Shown here one piece after another: positions 8,433 through 16,157 of a DNA stretch of 53,640 nt; positions within the stretch are counted from its first letter, which is position 1, and each line of letters begins with the position of its first letter. The notes under the pieces were generated by a model. The model had not been told where the DNA came from and did not search any database. It worked only from the letters and a program-made list of their open reading frames with translations. The position numbers and the translations under genes were made by a program. The DNA comes from an uncultured Pelagibacteraceae bacterium (GTDB lineage: Bacteria > Pseudomonadota > Alphaproteobacteria > Pelagibacterales > Pelagibacteraceae), in NCBI GenBank assembly GCA_902614055.1, contig CACMJX010000005.1, positions 1-53,640 on the forward strand. Reading direction: 5' to 3'.

Positions 8433-9588
8433 TAATATTTTACCAAGTCAAAAAATTTTTAGTATTAAAGACGCAAGGGAACTGTCACGTAAACGTCTAC
8501 CTAAATTAGTTTTTGATTTTATTGATGGTGCATCTGGAGATGAAAAATTAGCAGAAATAAATAGCAGAGCTTTAGATCAAATTAGACTTGAACCTAAAGT
8601 ATTAAGAAATGTTGAAAAAAGATCTCTCAAAAAAAAAGTATTGGGATATGAATTTGATTTTCCATTTGGTTTTGCTCCGATGGGAATGACAAATTTATCG
8701 TGGCCAGGAGCAGACTCAATGTTAGCAGCTGAAAGTGCTAGAAACAATATACCTACTTGTGTTTCTATGGCTTCTACAACAACTTTAGAAAAAATGTATG
8801 AACTTTCAGAAGGTCACTCATGGATGCAACTATATATTTTTCAAGACGAAAACTTTGTTATGGAGCTTTTAGATAGAGCTAAGAATACTGGATACGAGGT
8901 TGCAATATTAACTGTAGATGTTCCAGTACTCTCAAGACGAACTAGAGATGATAAAAATGGTTTCTCCTACCCTTTTAAAATAGGTCCAAAACAGTTTTTT
9001 GATTTTGCAACTCACCCTACTTGGTCTCTTTCTACTTTACTGAGTGGCATTCCTAAACCAATGAACTATGTAACATCAAAAAGCGGAGATGGTATTTTTA
9101 AAAGAAAAGAAAGTAGAGGCTCTACAGATTGGAATACTCTTAAAAGAGTGAGAGATAAATGGAAAGGTAAACTTATAATTAAAGGAGTAATGTCTCCTGA
9201 CGATGCAGTAAAAATTAAGGAAGCTGGTGCTGATGCAATACAAGTTTCAAATCATGGAGGCAGACAATTAGATAGCGCTACGGCAGCAATAAATATGCTT
9301 CCAGTAATCAGAAAATCAGTAGGAAATGAATTTCCTTTAATCTTTGATAGTGGAATAAGAAGTGGAAGTGATATCGTGAGAGCGCTTGCATTTGGCGCGG
9401 ATTATGCAATGATTGGTAGACCAGTAATGTACGCAATGGGAGCTGATGGAAGAAAAGGATTAAGGAGAATTGTGGAAATAATTAAAGAAGAGGCCAGCAC
9501 GACACTCGGGTTAGTAGGATTAAATGATATTAATGATGTAACTTCTAATATAGTAATAGATAGTACTGTAAATAAGGTAGATTACTAA
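8425..9588 (+). CDS. FMN-dependent 2-hydroxyacid dehydrogenase/oxidase
   Basis: A 387-residue member of the glycolate oxidase/L-lactate dehydrogenase/mandelate dehydrogenase family, which oxidises an L-2-hydroxyacid to a 2-oxoacid using FMN. Catalytic positions are visible by comparison with spinach glycolate oxidase: Tyr137 in MQLYIFQD, Asp165 in LTVDVP, Lys253 in IIKGVMS, and His277 and Arg280 in SNHGGRQLD. The N-terminal position equivalent to glycolate-oxidase Tyr24 is Phe32 (VFDFIDGASGDE), a departure that may alter substrate carboxylate binding. It overlaps the upstream gene by 8 bp, and its stop is directly followed by the ATG of the ThDP enzyme. The two may act consecutively on one carbon skeleton. 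Substrate unassigned. Confidence 0.9.
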   Translation: MSDNILPSQKIFSIKDARELSRKRLPKLVFDFIDGASGDEKLAEINSRALDQIRLEPKVLRNVEKRSLKKKVLGYEFDFPFGFAPMGMTNLSWPGADSMLAAESARNNIPTCVSMASTTTLEKMYELSEGHSWMQLYIFQDENFVMELLDRAKNTGYEVAILTVDVPVLSRRTRDDKNGFSYPFKIGPKQFFDFATHPTWSLSTLLSGIPKPMNYVTSKSGDGIFKRKESRGSTDWNTLKRVRDKWKGKLIIKGVMSPDDAVKIKEAGADAIQVSNHGGRQLDSATAAINMLPVIRKSVGNEFPLIFDSGIRSGSDIVRALAFGADYAMIGRPVMYAMGADGRKGLRRIVEIIKEEASTTLGLVGLNDINDVTSNIVIDSTVNKVDY

Positions 9589-11331
9589 ATGAGCGAAAAT
9601 AAAATTAGAGGTGGAGCATTACTTGCAAGGGCTCTAAAAGACAAAGGAATTAGCAAAGTTTTCACTCTTTCGGGGGGTTTTTGTAATCCAGCAATTGAAG
9701 GTTTTGCTGAATGCCAAATTGAAGTAATAAACACTCCTCATGAGCAGATTGCAGGTCATTTAGCAGACGGCAATACAAGAATTACTCGTAAACCATCAGT
9801 ATGTTTAGTTGGACCCGAAGGATTTACAAATGCAGTCCCTTCTATGATGGAAGCTTGGGGTGAGAGAAGTCCAATTATTTACGTTACAGGATCTAGTAGT
9901 CTTAAAAGACAAGGCTCAGGTGGTTTTAAAGAAATTGATGATGTTTCAATTGCAGCCCCCTTAACTAAATATAGCGCAAGTATTACAGATGGAACTCGAA
10001 TAAGAGAATTTGTAGACAAAGCATATCATATTGCAACTAACGGATACCCAGGTGCTGTACATCTTAGTCTCCCTGTTGATATTATGTTTTCATCTTTTGC
10101 AGAGGAAGTTGGCTTAGAGGAAAGACCGTATTCTCAAAAAGCAAAACCTATATCTAAAGCGTGGCCAGATCCAAATTCACTCTCTGAAGTCTTAGAACTT
10201 GCTTGTAATTCAAAAAAACCAGTTATTATTGGTGGACACGGTGTTTGGTGGTCACATTCGGAAAAAAATCTTGAAGCAGCTGGTAATAATTTAAATATTC
10301 CAATTTTTAATGTTCCGTATCATCAAAAATTATTAGGAGAAGAGGCTAACGCTTACATGGGGTTAGCTGATATACATCAATATCCTCCTTCAGAATTTGC
10401 ATTACACAATTCAGATCTAGTTCTTGTCGTTGGAGCACGATTAGATAATCAATTAAATTTTGGAAATCCACCTTTTATACCAGAGTCAACAAAATTAGTT
10501 TGTGTAAATGGTTCACATGAAGAATTAGAACTTAATAGAGCTGCAGATTTAAGTTTGCTAAGTGATCCTGGTGTTTTTTTAGATACATTATCAAACTTAA
10601 AAAAAAATAATAAATGGTCTTTAGATACAAAGTGGTTTCAAGAGAATAAAAAAAAGAAGAAAGAGTGGGTAGATAAATCTTTGAAAGAATTAGAAATTGA
10701 AGCTGAAGCATCTAAAAAAAATGGAGGAAAAATTCACCCTCTACAACTTTCATTGGATGTTCAAGATGCAATGAGTGAAAATGATTGGCTTGTTATCGAT
10801 GGAGGAAATACTCATTTTTGGTCAGAAATTGCAATCAATATCGCAGGTGCCAAAGGGAAAAAATTAAAAGGAATATTGCATCCTGGAACTTTTAGTATGT
10901 TAGGAGTTGGAGTTTCATTCGCTCTATCTGCTAAAAATCATAATCCAGATTCAAATGTAGTTCTGATAAGTGGTGATGGTGCGTTTTTATCAGGAGGTAT
11001 GTCTATTGAAAGTGTATTTTATGAGAAAAAACCTATTACTGTTGTAATTGATAATAACGGGGGTCTTGCTTCAATTGGTCAGCAACAAGAGAGGTTATTT
11101 AAAAGTGGAAAAAGTGTGGGAACTGACTTCCGCGATATACCATTTCACAAGATATTTGAGGGTTTTGGAGGACATGGAGAATTAGTTAATAAAAGAGAAG
11201 AGCTAGGTCCAGCACTTAAAAGAGCTATGGATAGTGGAAAACCTGCGTGCGTGAACGTTAAAGCTAAACCTGTATTAAGCCCAATAGTCTCTGCAGTTGC
11301 AAGTAAAAGAGAGAAATCATCAATAGAATAA
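9589..11331 (+). CDS. ThDP-dependent enzyme, 2-hydroxyacyl-CoA lyase/acetolactate-synthase-like
   Basis: This 580-residue protein has the three-domain layout of ThDP decarboxylases and lyases. The N-terminal PYR domain has the catalytic glutamate Glu52 (NTPHEQIAGHLADG). A central domain (VIIGGHGVWWS, VLVVGARLDNQ) and a C-terminal PP domain follow, with the ThDP/Mg motif GDGAFLSGG...VVIDNNGG. The sequence looks closest to the oxalyl-CoA decarboxylase/2-hydroxyacyl-CoA lyase and acetolactate-synthase-like branch; the presence of Glu52 argues against glyoxylate carboligase. It abuts the FMN enzyme with no gap. Plausible roles are decarboxylation or C-C cleavage/ligation of the 2-oxoacid or 2-hydroxyacyl-CoA formed in this pathway; no specific substrate can be given. 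Confidence 0.85.
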   Translation: MSENKIRGGALLARALKDKGISKVFTLSGGFCNPAIEGFAECQIEVINTPHEQIAGHLADGNTRITRKPSVCLVGPEGFTNAVPSMMEAWGERSPIIYVTGSSSLKRQGSGGFKEIDDVSIAAPLTKYSASITDGTRIREFVDKAYHIATNGYPGAVHLSLPVDIMFSSFAEEVGLEERPYSQKAKPISKAWPDPNSLSEVLELACNSKKPVIIGGHGVWWSHSEKNLEAAGNNLNIPIFNVPYHQKLLGEEANAYMGLADIHQYPPSEFALHNSDLVLVVGARLDNQLNFGNPPFIPESTKLVCVNGSHEELELNRAADLSLLSDPGVFLDTLSNLKKNNKWSLDTKWFQENKKKKKEWVDKSLKELEIEAEASKKNGGKIHPLQLSLDVQDAMSENDWLVIDGGNTHFWSEIAINIAGAKGKKLKGILHPGTFSMLGVGVSFALSAKNHNPDSNVVLISGDGAFLSGGMSIESVFYEKKPITVVIDNNGGLASIGQQQERLFKSGKSVGTDFRDIPFHKIFEGFGGHGELVNKREELGPALKRAMDSGKPACVNVKAKPVLSPIVSAVASKREKSSIE

Positions 11332-11333
11332 TT

Positions 11334-11669
11334 GTGGCAACTTTCTCTTCTCACTTATTGGATGCAACAAATGGCTCGCACGCTGCAAATGTTGATGTAA
11401 TTATTTATCAAATTAATGAAAATGGAAAAAAAAAAGTTTTCTGCGAGACTAAATCTGATGAAGGTGGACGAATACTCCAAGAATTTGAATTAAGTAAAGA
11501 CGACTGTAAGTGTGAGTATGAAATGGTTTGTAAAACCGGTAATTATTTTTCAGAAAAAAAAATAGTTTCAGAAATTAATATTAAATTTCAAATGGAAGAT
11601 CAAAATAAAAAATATCATATTCCAATAATAATTTCTAGAAATAGCTACACAGTGTGGTGGTCTAAATAA
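11334..11669 (+). CDS. Transthyretin/5-hydroxyisourate hydrolase-like protein with altered C-terminus
   Basis: A 111-residue protein starting with GTG two bases after the upstream stop. It resembles 5-hydroxyisourate hydrolase (HIUase): N-terminal FSSHLLDATNGSHAANV with His7, a central Arg46 in DEGGRIL, and KYHIPIII with His95. These match the three conserved His/Arg positions of HIUase. HIUases end in YRGS, with the terminal Ser in the active site, but this protein ends YTVWWSK, so the signature tetrapeptide is lost. No other urate gene is nearby. It may therefore be a repurposed family member hydrolysing a ring or lactone/amide in this operon's pathway, or a non-catalytic binding protein. 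No signal peptide is seen. Confidence 0.75.
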   Translation: MATFSSHLLDATNGSHAANVDVIIYQINENGKKKVFCETKSDEGGRILQEFELSKDDCKCEYEMVCKTGNYFSEKKIVSEINIKFQMEDQNKKYHIPIIISRNSYTVWWSK

Positions 11670-11670
11670 A

Positions 11671-12837
11671 ATGAATAAAGAAAATTTAATTAAGCAAAAA
11701 AATATAAAATTAAATATGTCTAGGCGTATAAGACGAACACCATTTACAAATAAAGTAGAGGAATGTGGAGTGTCTGATTTTACTGTTGTTAATCACATGC
11801 TACTACCAAAAGGTTTTAAAAATACTGTAGAAGAAGACTACTGGCATTTAAGAGAGCAGGTGCAAGTGTGGGATGTGTCTTGCCAGAGACAAGTACAAAT
11901 TACAGGGCCTGATGCTGAAAAATTGGTGCAAAAAATGACACCACGATCCATAAAAAAAATGGAGACCGGTAAATGTTTTTATATTCCAATAATTGACGAC
12001 ACAGCTGGAATGATTAATGATCCAGTTTTATTAAAACTAGACGATGATATGTTTTGGATCTCAATAGCAGACTCAGATATTTTGCTTTGGGCAAAAGGAA
12101 TTGCTTTAGGATCAAAATTAAATGTAGAAATTATTGAACCAGATGTGTATCCATTAGCTGTTCAAGGTCCGAAATCTGAGGACCTACTAGTTTCGATTTT
12201 TGGTGAGGATATAAAAAAGTTGAAATTTTTCAATTTTAAAGTGTTTGATTTTTTAGGAACTAAACAAATTATTGCACGATCTGGTTACAGTAACCAAGAT
12301 GGTTTTGAAATATACTTTAAAGGATTTGAAACACATTTTAATGAGATAGAACTTGGAGAAAAACTTTGGGATACTATATGGGAGAGCGGACAAAAATTTA
12401 ATATTTCTCCAGGATGTCCAAATTTAATTGATAGAATTGAGGCTGGGTTAATGTCTTATGGAAATGACTTTACAAGAGAAAATAATCCACTTGAGTGTAA
12501 TCTTGAAAAATACTGCAAACAAGAGGATGATCATGATTTTATAGGTAAAGAGGCTTTAAGAAAGATACAATCTGATGGAATTGTACAAAAAATGAGAGGA
12601 ATTTTGTTTGATGGAGATCCGTGTAAGCCAACTGGTGTGCCTTTGCCAGTATACTCAAAAGATAATGTAAAAATTGGGCAAATTGCATCTGGAATATATT
12701 CTCCAGGATTTCGAAAGAATATAGGCCTTTCTATGATTTTAAAAGATTATTGGGAAATTGGAAATGAGGTTTTTGTAAATACTTTCAATGGAAAAAATAG
12801 AAAAGGCATTATAACTTCTTTACCATTCCAAGATTAA
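11671..12837 (+). CDS. dmdA: DmdA-like DMSP demethylase (GcvT family)
   Basis: This 388-residue protein matches the marine DMSP demethylase DmdA much better than glycine-cleavage T protein. Shared segments include SRRIRRTPFT (from residue 17), NHMLLP, IIDDTAGMINDPVLLKL, FWISIADSD, AVQGPKS, IARSGYSNQDGFEIYF, PGCPNLIDRIEAGLMSYGNDF and C-terminal YSPGFRKNIGLSMI. DmdA transfers a methyl group from dimethylsulfoniopropionate to tetrahydrofolate, giving methylmercaptopropionate. The usual next genes (dmdB, dmdC, dmdD) are absent here; instead it sits in a seven-gene operon with an FMN oxidase, a ThDP enzyme and a thiolase. It could be true DmdA or a paralogue acting on another methylated substrate. 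ATG at 11716 (residue 16) is an alternative start. Confidence 0.78.
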   Translation: MNKENLIKQKNIKLNMSRRIRRTPFTNKVEECGVSDFTVVNHMLLPKGFKNTVEEDYWHLREQVQVWDVSCQRQVQITGPDAEKLVQKMTPRSIKKMETGKCFYIPIIDDTAGMINDPVLLKLDDDMFWISIADSDILLWAKGIALGSKLNVEIIEPDVYPLAVQGPKSEDLLVSIFGEDIKKLKFFNFKVFDFLGTKQIIARSGYSNQDGFEIYFKGFETHFNEIELGEKLWDTIWESGQKFNISPGCPNLIDRIEAGLMSYGNDFTRENNPLECNLEKYCKQEDDHDFIGKEALRKIQSDGIVQKMRGILFDGDPCKPTGVPLPVYSKDNVKIGQIASGIYSPGFRKNIGLSMILKDYWEIGNEVFVNTFNGKNRKGIITSLPFQD

Positions 12838-12853
12838 GCTTATATTTATTGAA

Positions 12854-13978
12854 ATGTTTAAACCTGTAATTGCTGGCTTCTCAAGATCGCCTTTCACAAT
12901 GGCAAGAAAAGGTGCGCTCGTAGATACAAAGCCAGTAAATTTACTAGCGGAAGTGATTAAAAATTTAGTTGCGAAATCCAATGTTAAAAAAGAGGATATT
13001 GAGGATATTGTTGTTGGTTGTGCATTTCAAACTGGAGAGCAGTCATTTAATATTGGAAAGTTAACAACATTTTTAACTAACATGGATGTTAAAACTTCTG
13101 GAATGACAGTTGATAGATGGTGTGGTTCCTCAATGGAAGCTATTCATATTGCTGCAGGTAAAATTTCGTTAGGAGCAGGAAAAGTATTTATATGTGGAGG
13201 TGTTGAAAGTATGACTAGAGTTAATACAGGTTTTGATCCAATACCTTATCCAGAAAATAAAAATGATAATCCTCATGTTTATTTTTCAATGGGAACTACT
13301 GCAGAAAATGTTGCCAAAAAATATAATATTTCAAGAAATGAACAACAGGAATTCGCAATCTCAAGTCATCAAAAAGCACATGAAGCACAAACAAAAGGTA
13401 ATTTTAAAAATGAAATTGTATCAATCGGAGATTGTGATACCGATGGAAATATTAGACCAGGAAGCACAATGGAAAAGTTGGATGGATTAAAACTCGCGTT
13501 CGATGAAAATGGTACTGTTACAGCAGCCACTTCATCGCCTTTAACCGATGGTGCAGCTGCAACATTAATTTGTGAAGAAAGTTATGCAAAAGAAAATAAT
13601 TTAAATATTTTGGGAAGAATTGTATCTACTGCAGTGCAAGGTTGTGACCCTGACTATATGGGATTAGGTCCAATTGGAGCATCAAAAAAAGCTTTGGAAA
13701 GAGCTAAATTGACAGCAGATAAAATTGACATTGTTGAATTGAATGAGGCTTTTGCGTCGCAATCCTTAGCATGTATTAAAGATTTAGGTATTGATAAAGA
13801 TAAAGTTAATTTAGATGGTGGAGCACTAGCCCTTGGACATCCTCTTGGAGCAACAGGCGCAAGAATTACGGGCAAGGCTGCTGAACTACTAAAAAGAGAA
13901 AATAAAAAATATGCACTTTCAACTCAGTGTATTGGTTTAGGTATGGGAATTGCTACAGTGATTGAGTCTGTAAACTAA
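12854..13978 (+). CDS. Thiolase (acetyl-CoA acyltransferase family)
   Basis: A 374-residue thiolase with all catalytic elements: nucleophile Cys90 in VDRWCGSSME, His329 in ALGHPLGATGAR, and the second cysteine Cys359 in TQCIGLGMG. Thiolases cleave 3-ketoacyl-CoA with CoA to acetyl-CoA plus a shortened acyl-CoA, or catalyse the reverse condensation. Length and motifs are normal. It is the last gene of the operon, 16 bp after the DmdA-like gene, and its stop is separated by a single base from the stop of the convergent permease gene, with no terminator between them. It would suit a terminal thiolytic step of the operon's pathway. Confidence 0.92.
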   Translation: MFKPVIAGFSRSPFTMARKGALVDTKPVNLLAEVIKNLVAKSNVKKEDIEDIVVGCAFQTGEQSFNIGKLTTFLTNMDVKTSGMTVDRWCGSSMEAIHIAAGKISLGAGKVFICGGVESMTRVNTGFDPIPYPENKNDNPHVYFSMGTTAENVAKKYNISRNEQQEFAISSHQKAHEAQTKGNFKNEIVSIGDCDTDGNIRPGSTMEKLDGLKLAFDENGTVTAATSSPLTDGAAATLICEESYAKENNLNILGRIVSTAVQGCDPDYMGLGPIGASKKALERAKLTADKIDIVELNEAFASQSLACIKDLGIDKDKVNLDGGALALGHPLGATGARITGKAAELLKRENKKYALSTQCIGLGMGIATVIESVN

Positions 13979-13979
13979 T

Positions 13980-14834
13980 TTATCTATTTATTCCTCTTAA
14001 TCTCTCAGATCTTCTTCTCAAAAGTTCAGCAGTTAGTAAAATTAATACTGATAAAACTATTAAGCAAGTTGCTACAGCTAAAATTGTAGGACTAAGCTGC
14101 TCTCTAAGACCTGTCCACATTTGAATTGGAATTGTTGTATTATCTAAGCCTGCTAAGAATAATACGACCACAACCTCATCAAATGATGTTACAAAAGCAA
14201 ATAAACCACCTGAAATTACTCCTGGTAATATTAATGGTAAGGTAATTTTCATAAATGTATTATAAGGACTGCTTCCTAAGCTAGAAGCAGCCCTAGTAAT
14301 ACTATGATCAAATCCAGAAAGAGTTGCGGTTACTGTTATGACTACAAATGGAGTTCCAAGAATAATGTGTGCTAATATAATACCCAAGTGTGTTGCTGCT
14401 AAACCTACTTTTGCCATGAAAAAGAATATTGCAACACCTGAAATAATCAATGGAACTATCATTGGAGAAATTAAAATAGCCATTATCAAACCTTTATATG
14501 GCATATGTCTGCTGCTTAAACCCAATGCAGCAAGAGTACCCAAAATAATTGATCCTAAAGTTGCAAATATAGCAATTATAAAACTATTTCTTGCTGCTAA
14601 TCCCCACGGATTTTTCGTTCCATAAATCATATCATTATACCACCTTAATGAAAAAGCATCTGGATCCAGTCTCTTCATTCCGTCTGTAAAGACTAAAAAT
14701 TCCTCCGCATTAAATGATAATGGAAAAATTACAAATAAAGGTGCAATTAAAAAGAAGAAAACACATCCACAAACAAAAAGATAAAAATAATGCCAAATTC
14801 TATAATGTGGTTCTGTATATTTCGGTAAAGCCAT
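13980..14834 (-). CDS. PotC-type ABC permease
   Basis: A 284-residue inner-membrane protein with about six helices and the polyamine-type permease pattern. It shows LPLSFN-like sequence in the first periplasmic segment, an EAA loop SLGSSPYNTFMKITLPLILPGVISG around residues 185-210, and FDEVVVVLFLAG, the usual PotC segment, just after it. It forms the channel with the PotB-type permease, whose stop is 2 bp upstream. It is the last gene of the eutA-eutD-pot-like run. No terminator is seen behind it, and it faces the thiolase gene tail to tail. Confidence 0.9.
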   Translation of the reverse strand: MALPKYTEPHYRIWHYFYLFVCGCVFFFLIAPLFVIFPLSFNAEEFLVFTDGMKRLDPDAFSLRWYNDMIYGTKNPWGLAARNSFIIAIFATLGSIILGTLAALGLSSRHMPYKGLIMAILISPMIVPLIISGVAIFFFMAKVGLAATHLGIILAHIILGTPFVVITVTATLSGFDHSITRAASSLGSSPYNTFMKITLPLILPGVISGGLFAFVTSFDEVVVVLFLAGLDNTTIPIQMWTGLREQLSPTILAVATCLIVLSVLILLTAELLRRRSERLRGINR

Positions 14835-14836
14835 AA

Positions 14837-16090
14837 TTATCCTAGTTTAATATTATCAACTCCTACAAGTTTGTTGTAAATCCAATAGATTACAAGTACT
14901 CCTGTCAAAAGCATTAAACCCATCGCAGATGCAAAACTCCAATCTAAAGTACTCTTCATGTGATATGCTATTTGGTTACTAATAAGTGTTCCTGAAGCTC
15001 CACCTACTAAGGCTGGGGTTATGTAATACCCAATTGCAAGGATAAATACTAATAAGCAACCTGCCCCAATACCTGGAATTGTAAGTGGAAAATAAACTTT
15101 AAAAAAAGCAGTAGCTGGTGTTGCTCCTAAAGATTTACCAGCTCTCATCAGACTAGGTGATATTGTTTTCATAACACTGTACAGAGGTAACACCATGAAT
15201 GGTAATAATATTTGTGTCATTGCTACATAGGTACCAGTTTTATTGTACATCATTTCTGGTCTGTTATCGTCTGCAACGAGACCTATCCAAACAAAAAAGT
15301 CATTAACAATACCCTGTTGTTGTAAAAGAATCATCCAACTAGCAGTTCTTACAAGTAAAGAAGTCCAAAAAGGCAATAAGACACAAATCATTAGCAAATT
15401 ACTATATTTCATGGGTAGAGTTGCCAATAAATGTGCAATTGGATAAGCCATTAAAAAACAAAACAATGTTACAAAGAAAGCAACCTCCACTGTTCTAATC
15501 CATAAAATTCTGTGAATTCGTCTATCCTCAGATACTTGAACAATTTTTCCATCTTCATTTGAGTACATATCTATACCCTTAAGATATTTTGAATATGTAT
15601 AAGATGGAGCTCTTCTTTTAATTGCTCTCCAATATTCAACATTTCTCCATCTTTTGTGAACTTTCATTATTTGTTCTTTGTAGTTTCCTTCCTCGAATTT
15701 CTTTTGTTTTCTGGCAAGTTTTTTTAAAACACTTTTAAAACCATTTTTTTCATAATTTAATTGTGTCTGTAATTTTCCTGCAGTTTTATTCTTAACTAAA
15801 ATTTTATAATCTAAATAAAATGCTTCAAAAACTTCTTCTGGTGGAAGTTCTTTACCATCCCAGTTTTCCATTGCTTTATAGGTTTTGGGAAGCATATTTG
15901 TAACCATCTTATCATCTATGCTTCTAGAGAACATGTCTCCAATTGGAATCATGTATGTGATAATTAAAAATAATAATAATGGTGCAACTAGCAAAAAAGC
16001 TTTAATTTTATTTTTCTTTTCTGACTGTTTTAGACTTTCCTCTAGGGGAATTCCATCTGTTGTTAAAATTTTTCCTGTTTCTGAGCTCAT
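14837..16090 (-). CDS. PotB-type ABC permease with long first periplasmic loop
   Basis: A 417-residue permease. The first membrane helix is at about residues 30-52. A charged, Lys-rich segment of about 140 residues then precedes the remaining five helices, which start at about residue 195 and carry the EAA loop SLGATPATAFFKVYFPLTIPGIGAG. Long PotB variants of this kind are known in alphaproteobacteria. The annotated ATG directly follows the nine-T tail of the upstream terminator, so there is no room for a Shine-Dalgarno sequence, and translation must start leaderless-like or on read-through mRNA. A start further inside is possible, but the first helix must be kept. Confidence 0.88.
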   Translation of the reverse strand: MSSETGKILTTDGIPLEESLKQSEKKNKIKAFLLVAPLLLFLIITYMIPIGDMFSRSIDDKMVTNMLPKTYKAMENWDGKELPPEEVFEAFYLDYKILVKNKTAGKLQTQLNYEKNGFKSVLKKLARKQKKFEEGNYKEQIMKVHKRWRNVEYWRAIKRRAPSYTYSKYLKGIDMYSNEDGKIVQVSEDRRIHRILWIRTVEVAFFVTLFCFLMAYPIAHLLATLPMKYSNLLMICVLLPFWTSLLVRTASWMILLQQQGIVNDFFVWIGLVADDNRPEMMYNKTGTYVAMTQILLPFMVLPLYSVMKTISPSLMRAGKSLGATPATAFFKVYFPLTIPGIGAGCLLVFILAIGYYITPALVGGASGTLISNQIAYHMKSTLDWSFASAMGLMLLTGVLVIYWIYNKLVGVDNIKLG

Positions 16091-16120
16091 AAAAAAAAAG
16101 GGCGGTCAACATGACCGCCC
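16091..16120 (-). terminator. Strong intrinsic terminator behind the PotD-like gene
   Basis: Read on the minus strand: GGGCGGTCA, 3-nt loop, TGACCGCCC, then a run of nine T. The 9 bp GC-rich stem (16100-16108 with 16112-16120) and the U-tract (16091-16099) make this the clearest intrinsic terminator of the window. It closes the binding-protein gene and ends exactly at the next gene's ATG. Confidence 0.9.
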
Positions 16121-16157
16121 TTACTATAATATAAAATTAAAGTGTTTAAAACTTTAA

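Noticed and set aside
9589..11331. Glyoxylate carboligase as identity of the ThDP enzyme
   Set aside because: Glyoxylate carboligase lacks the catalytic glutamate, whereas Glu52 is present here, and no tartronate-semialdehyde reductase or hydroxypyruvate isomerase gene is adjacent.
13233..13490. Small plus-strand open frame within the thiolase gene
   Set aside because: Different frame inside a thiolase with intact catalytic residues; the translation is low-complexity and has no independent RBS.
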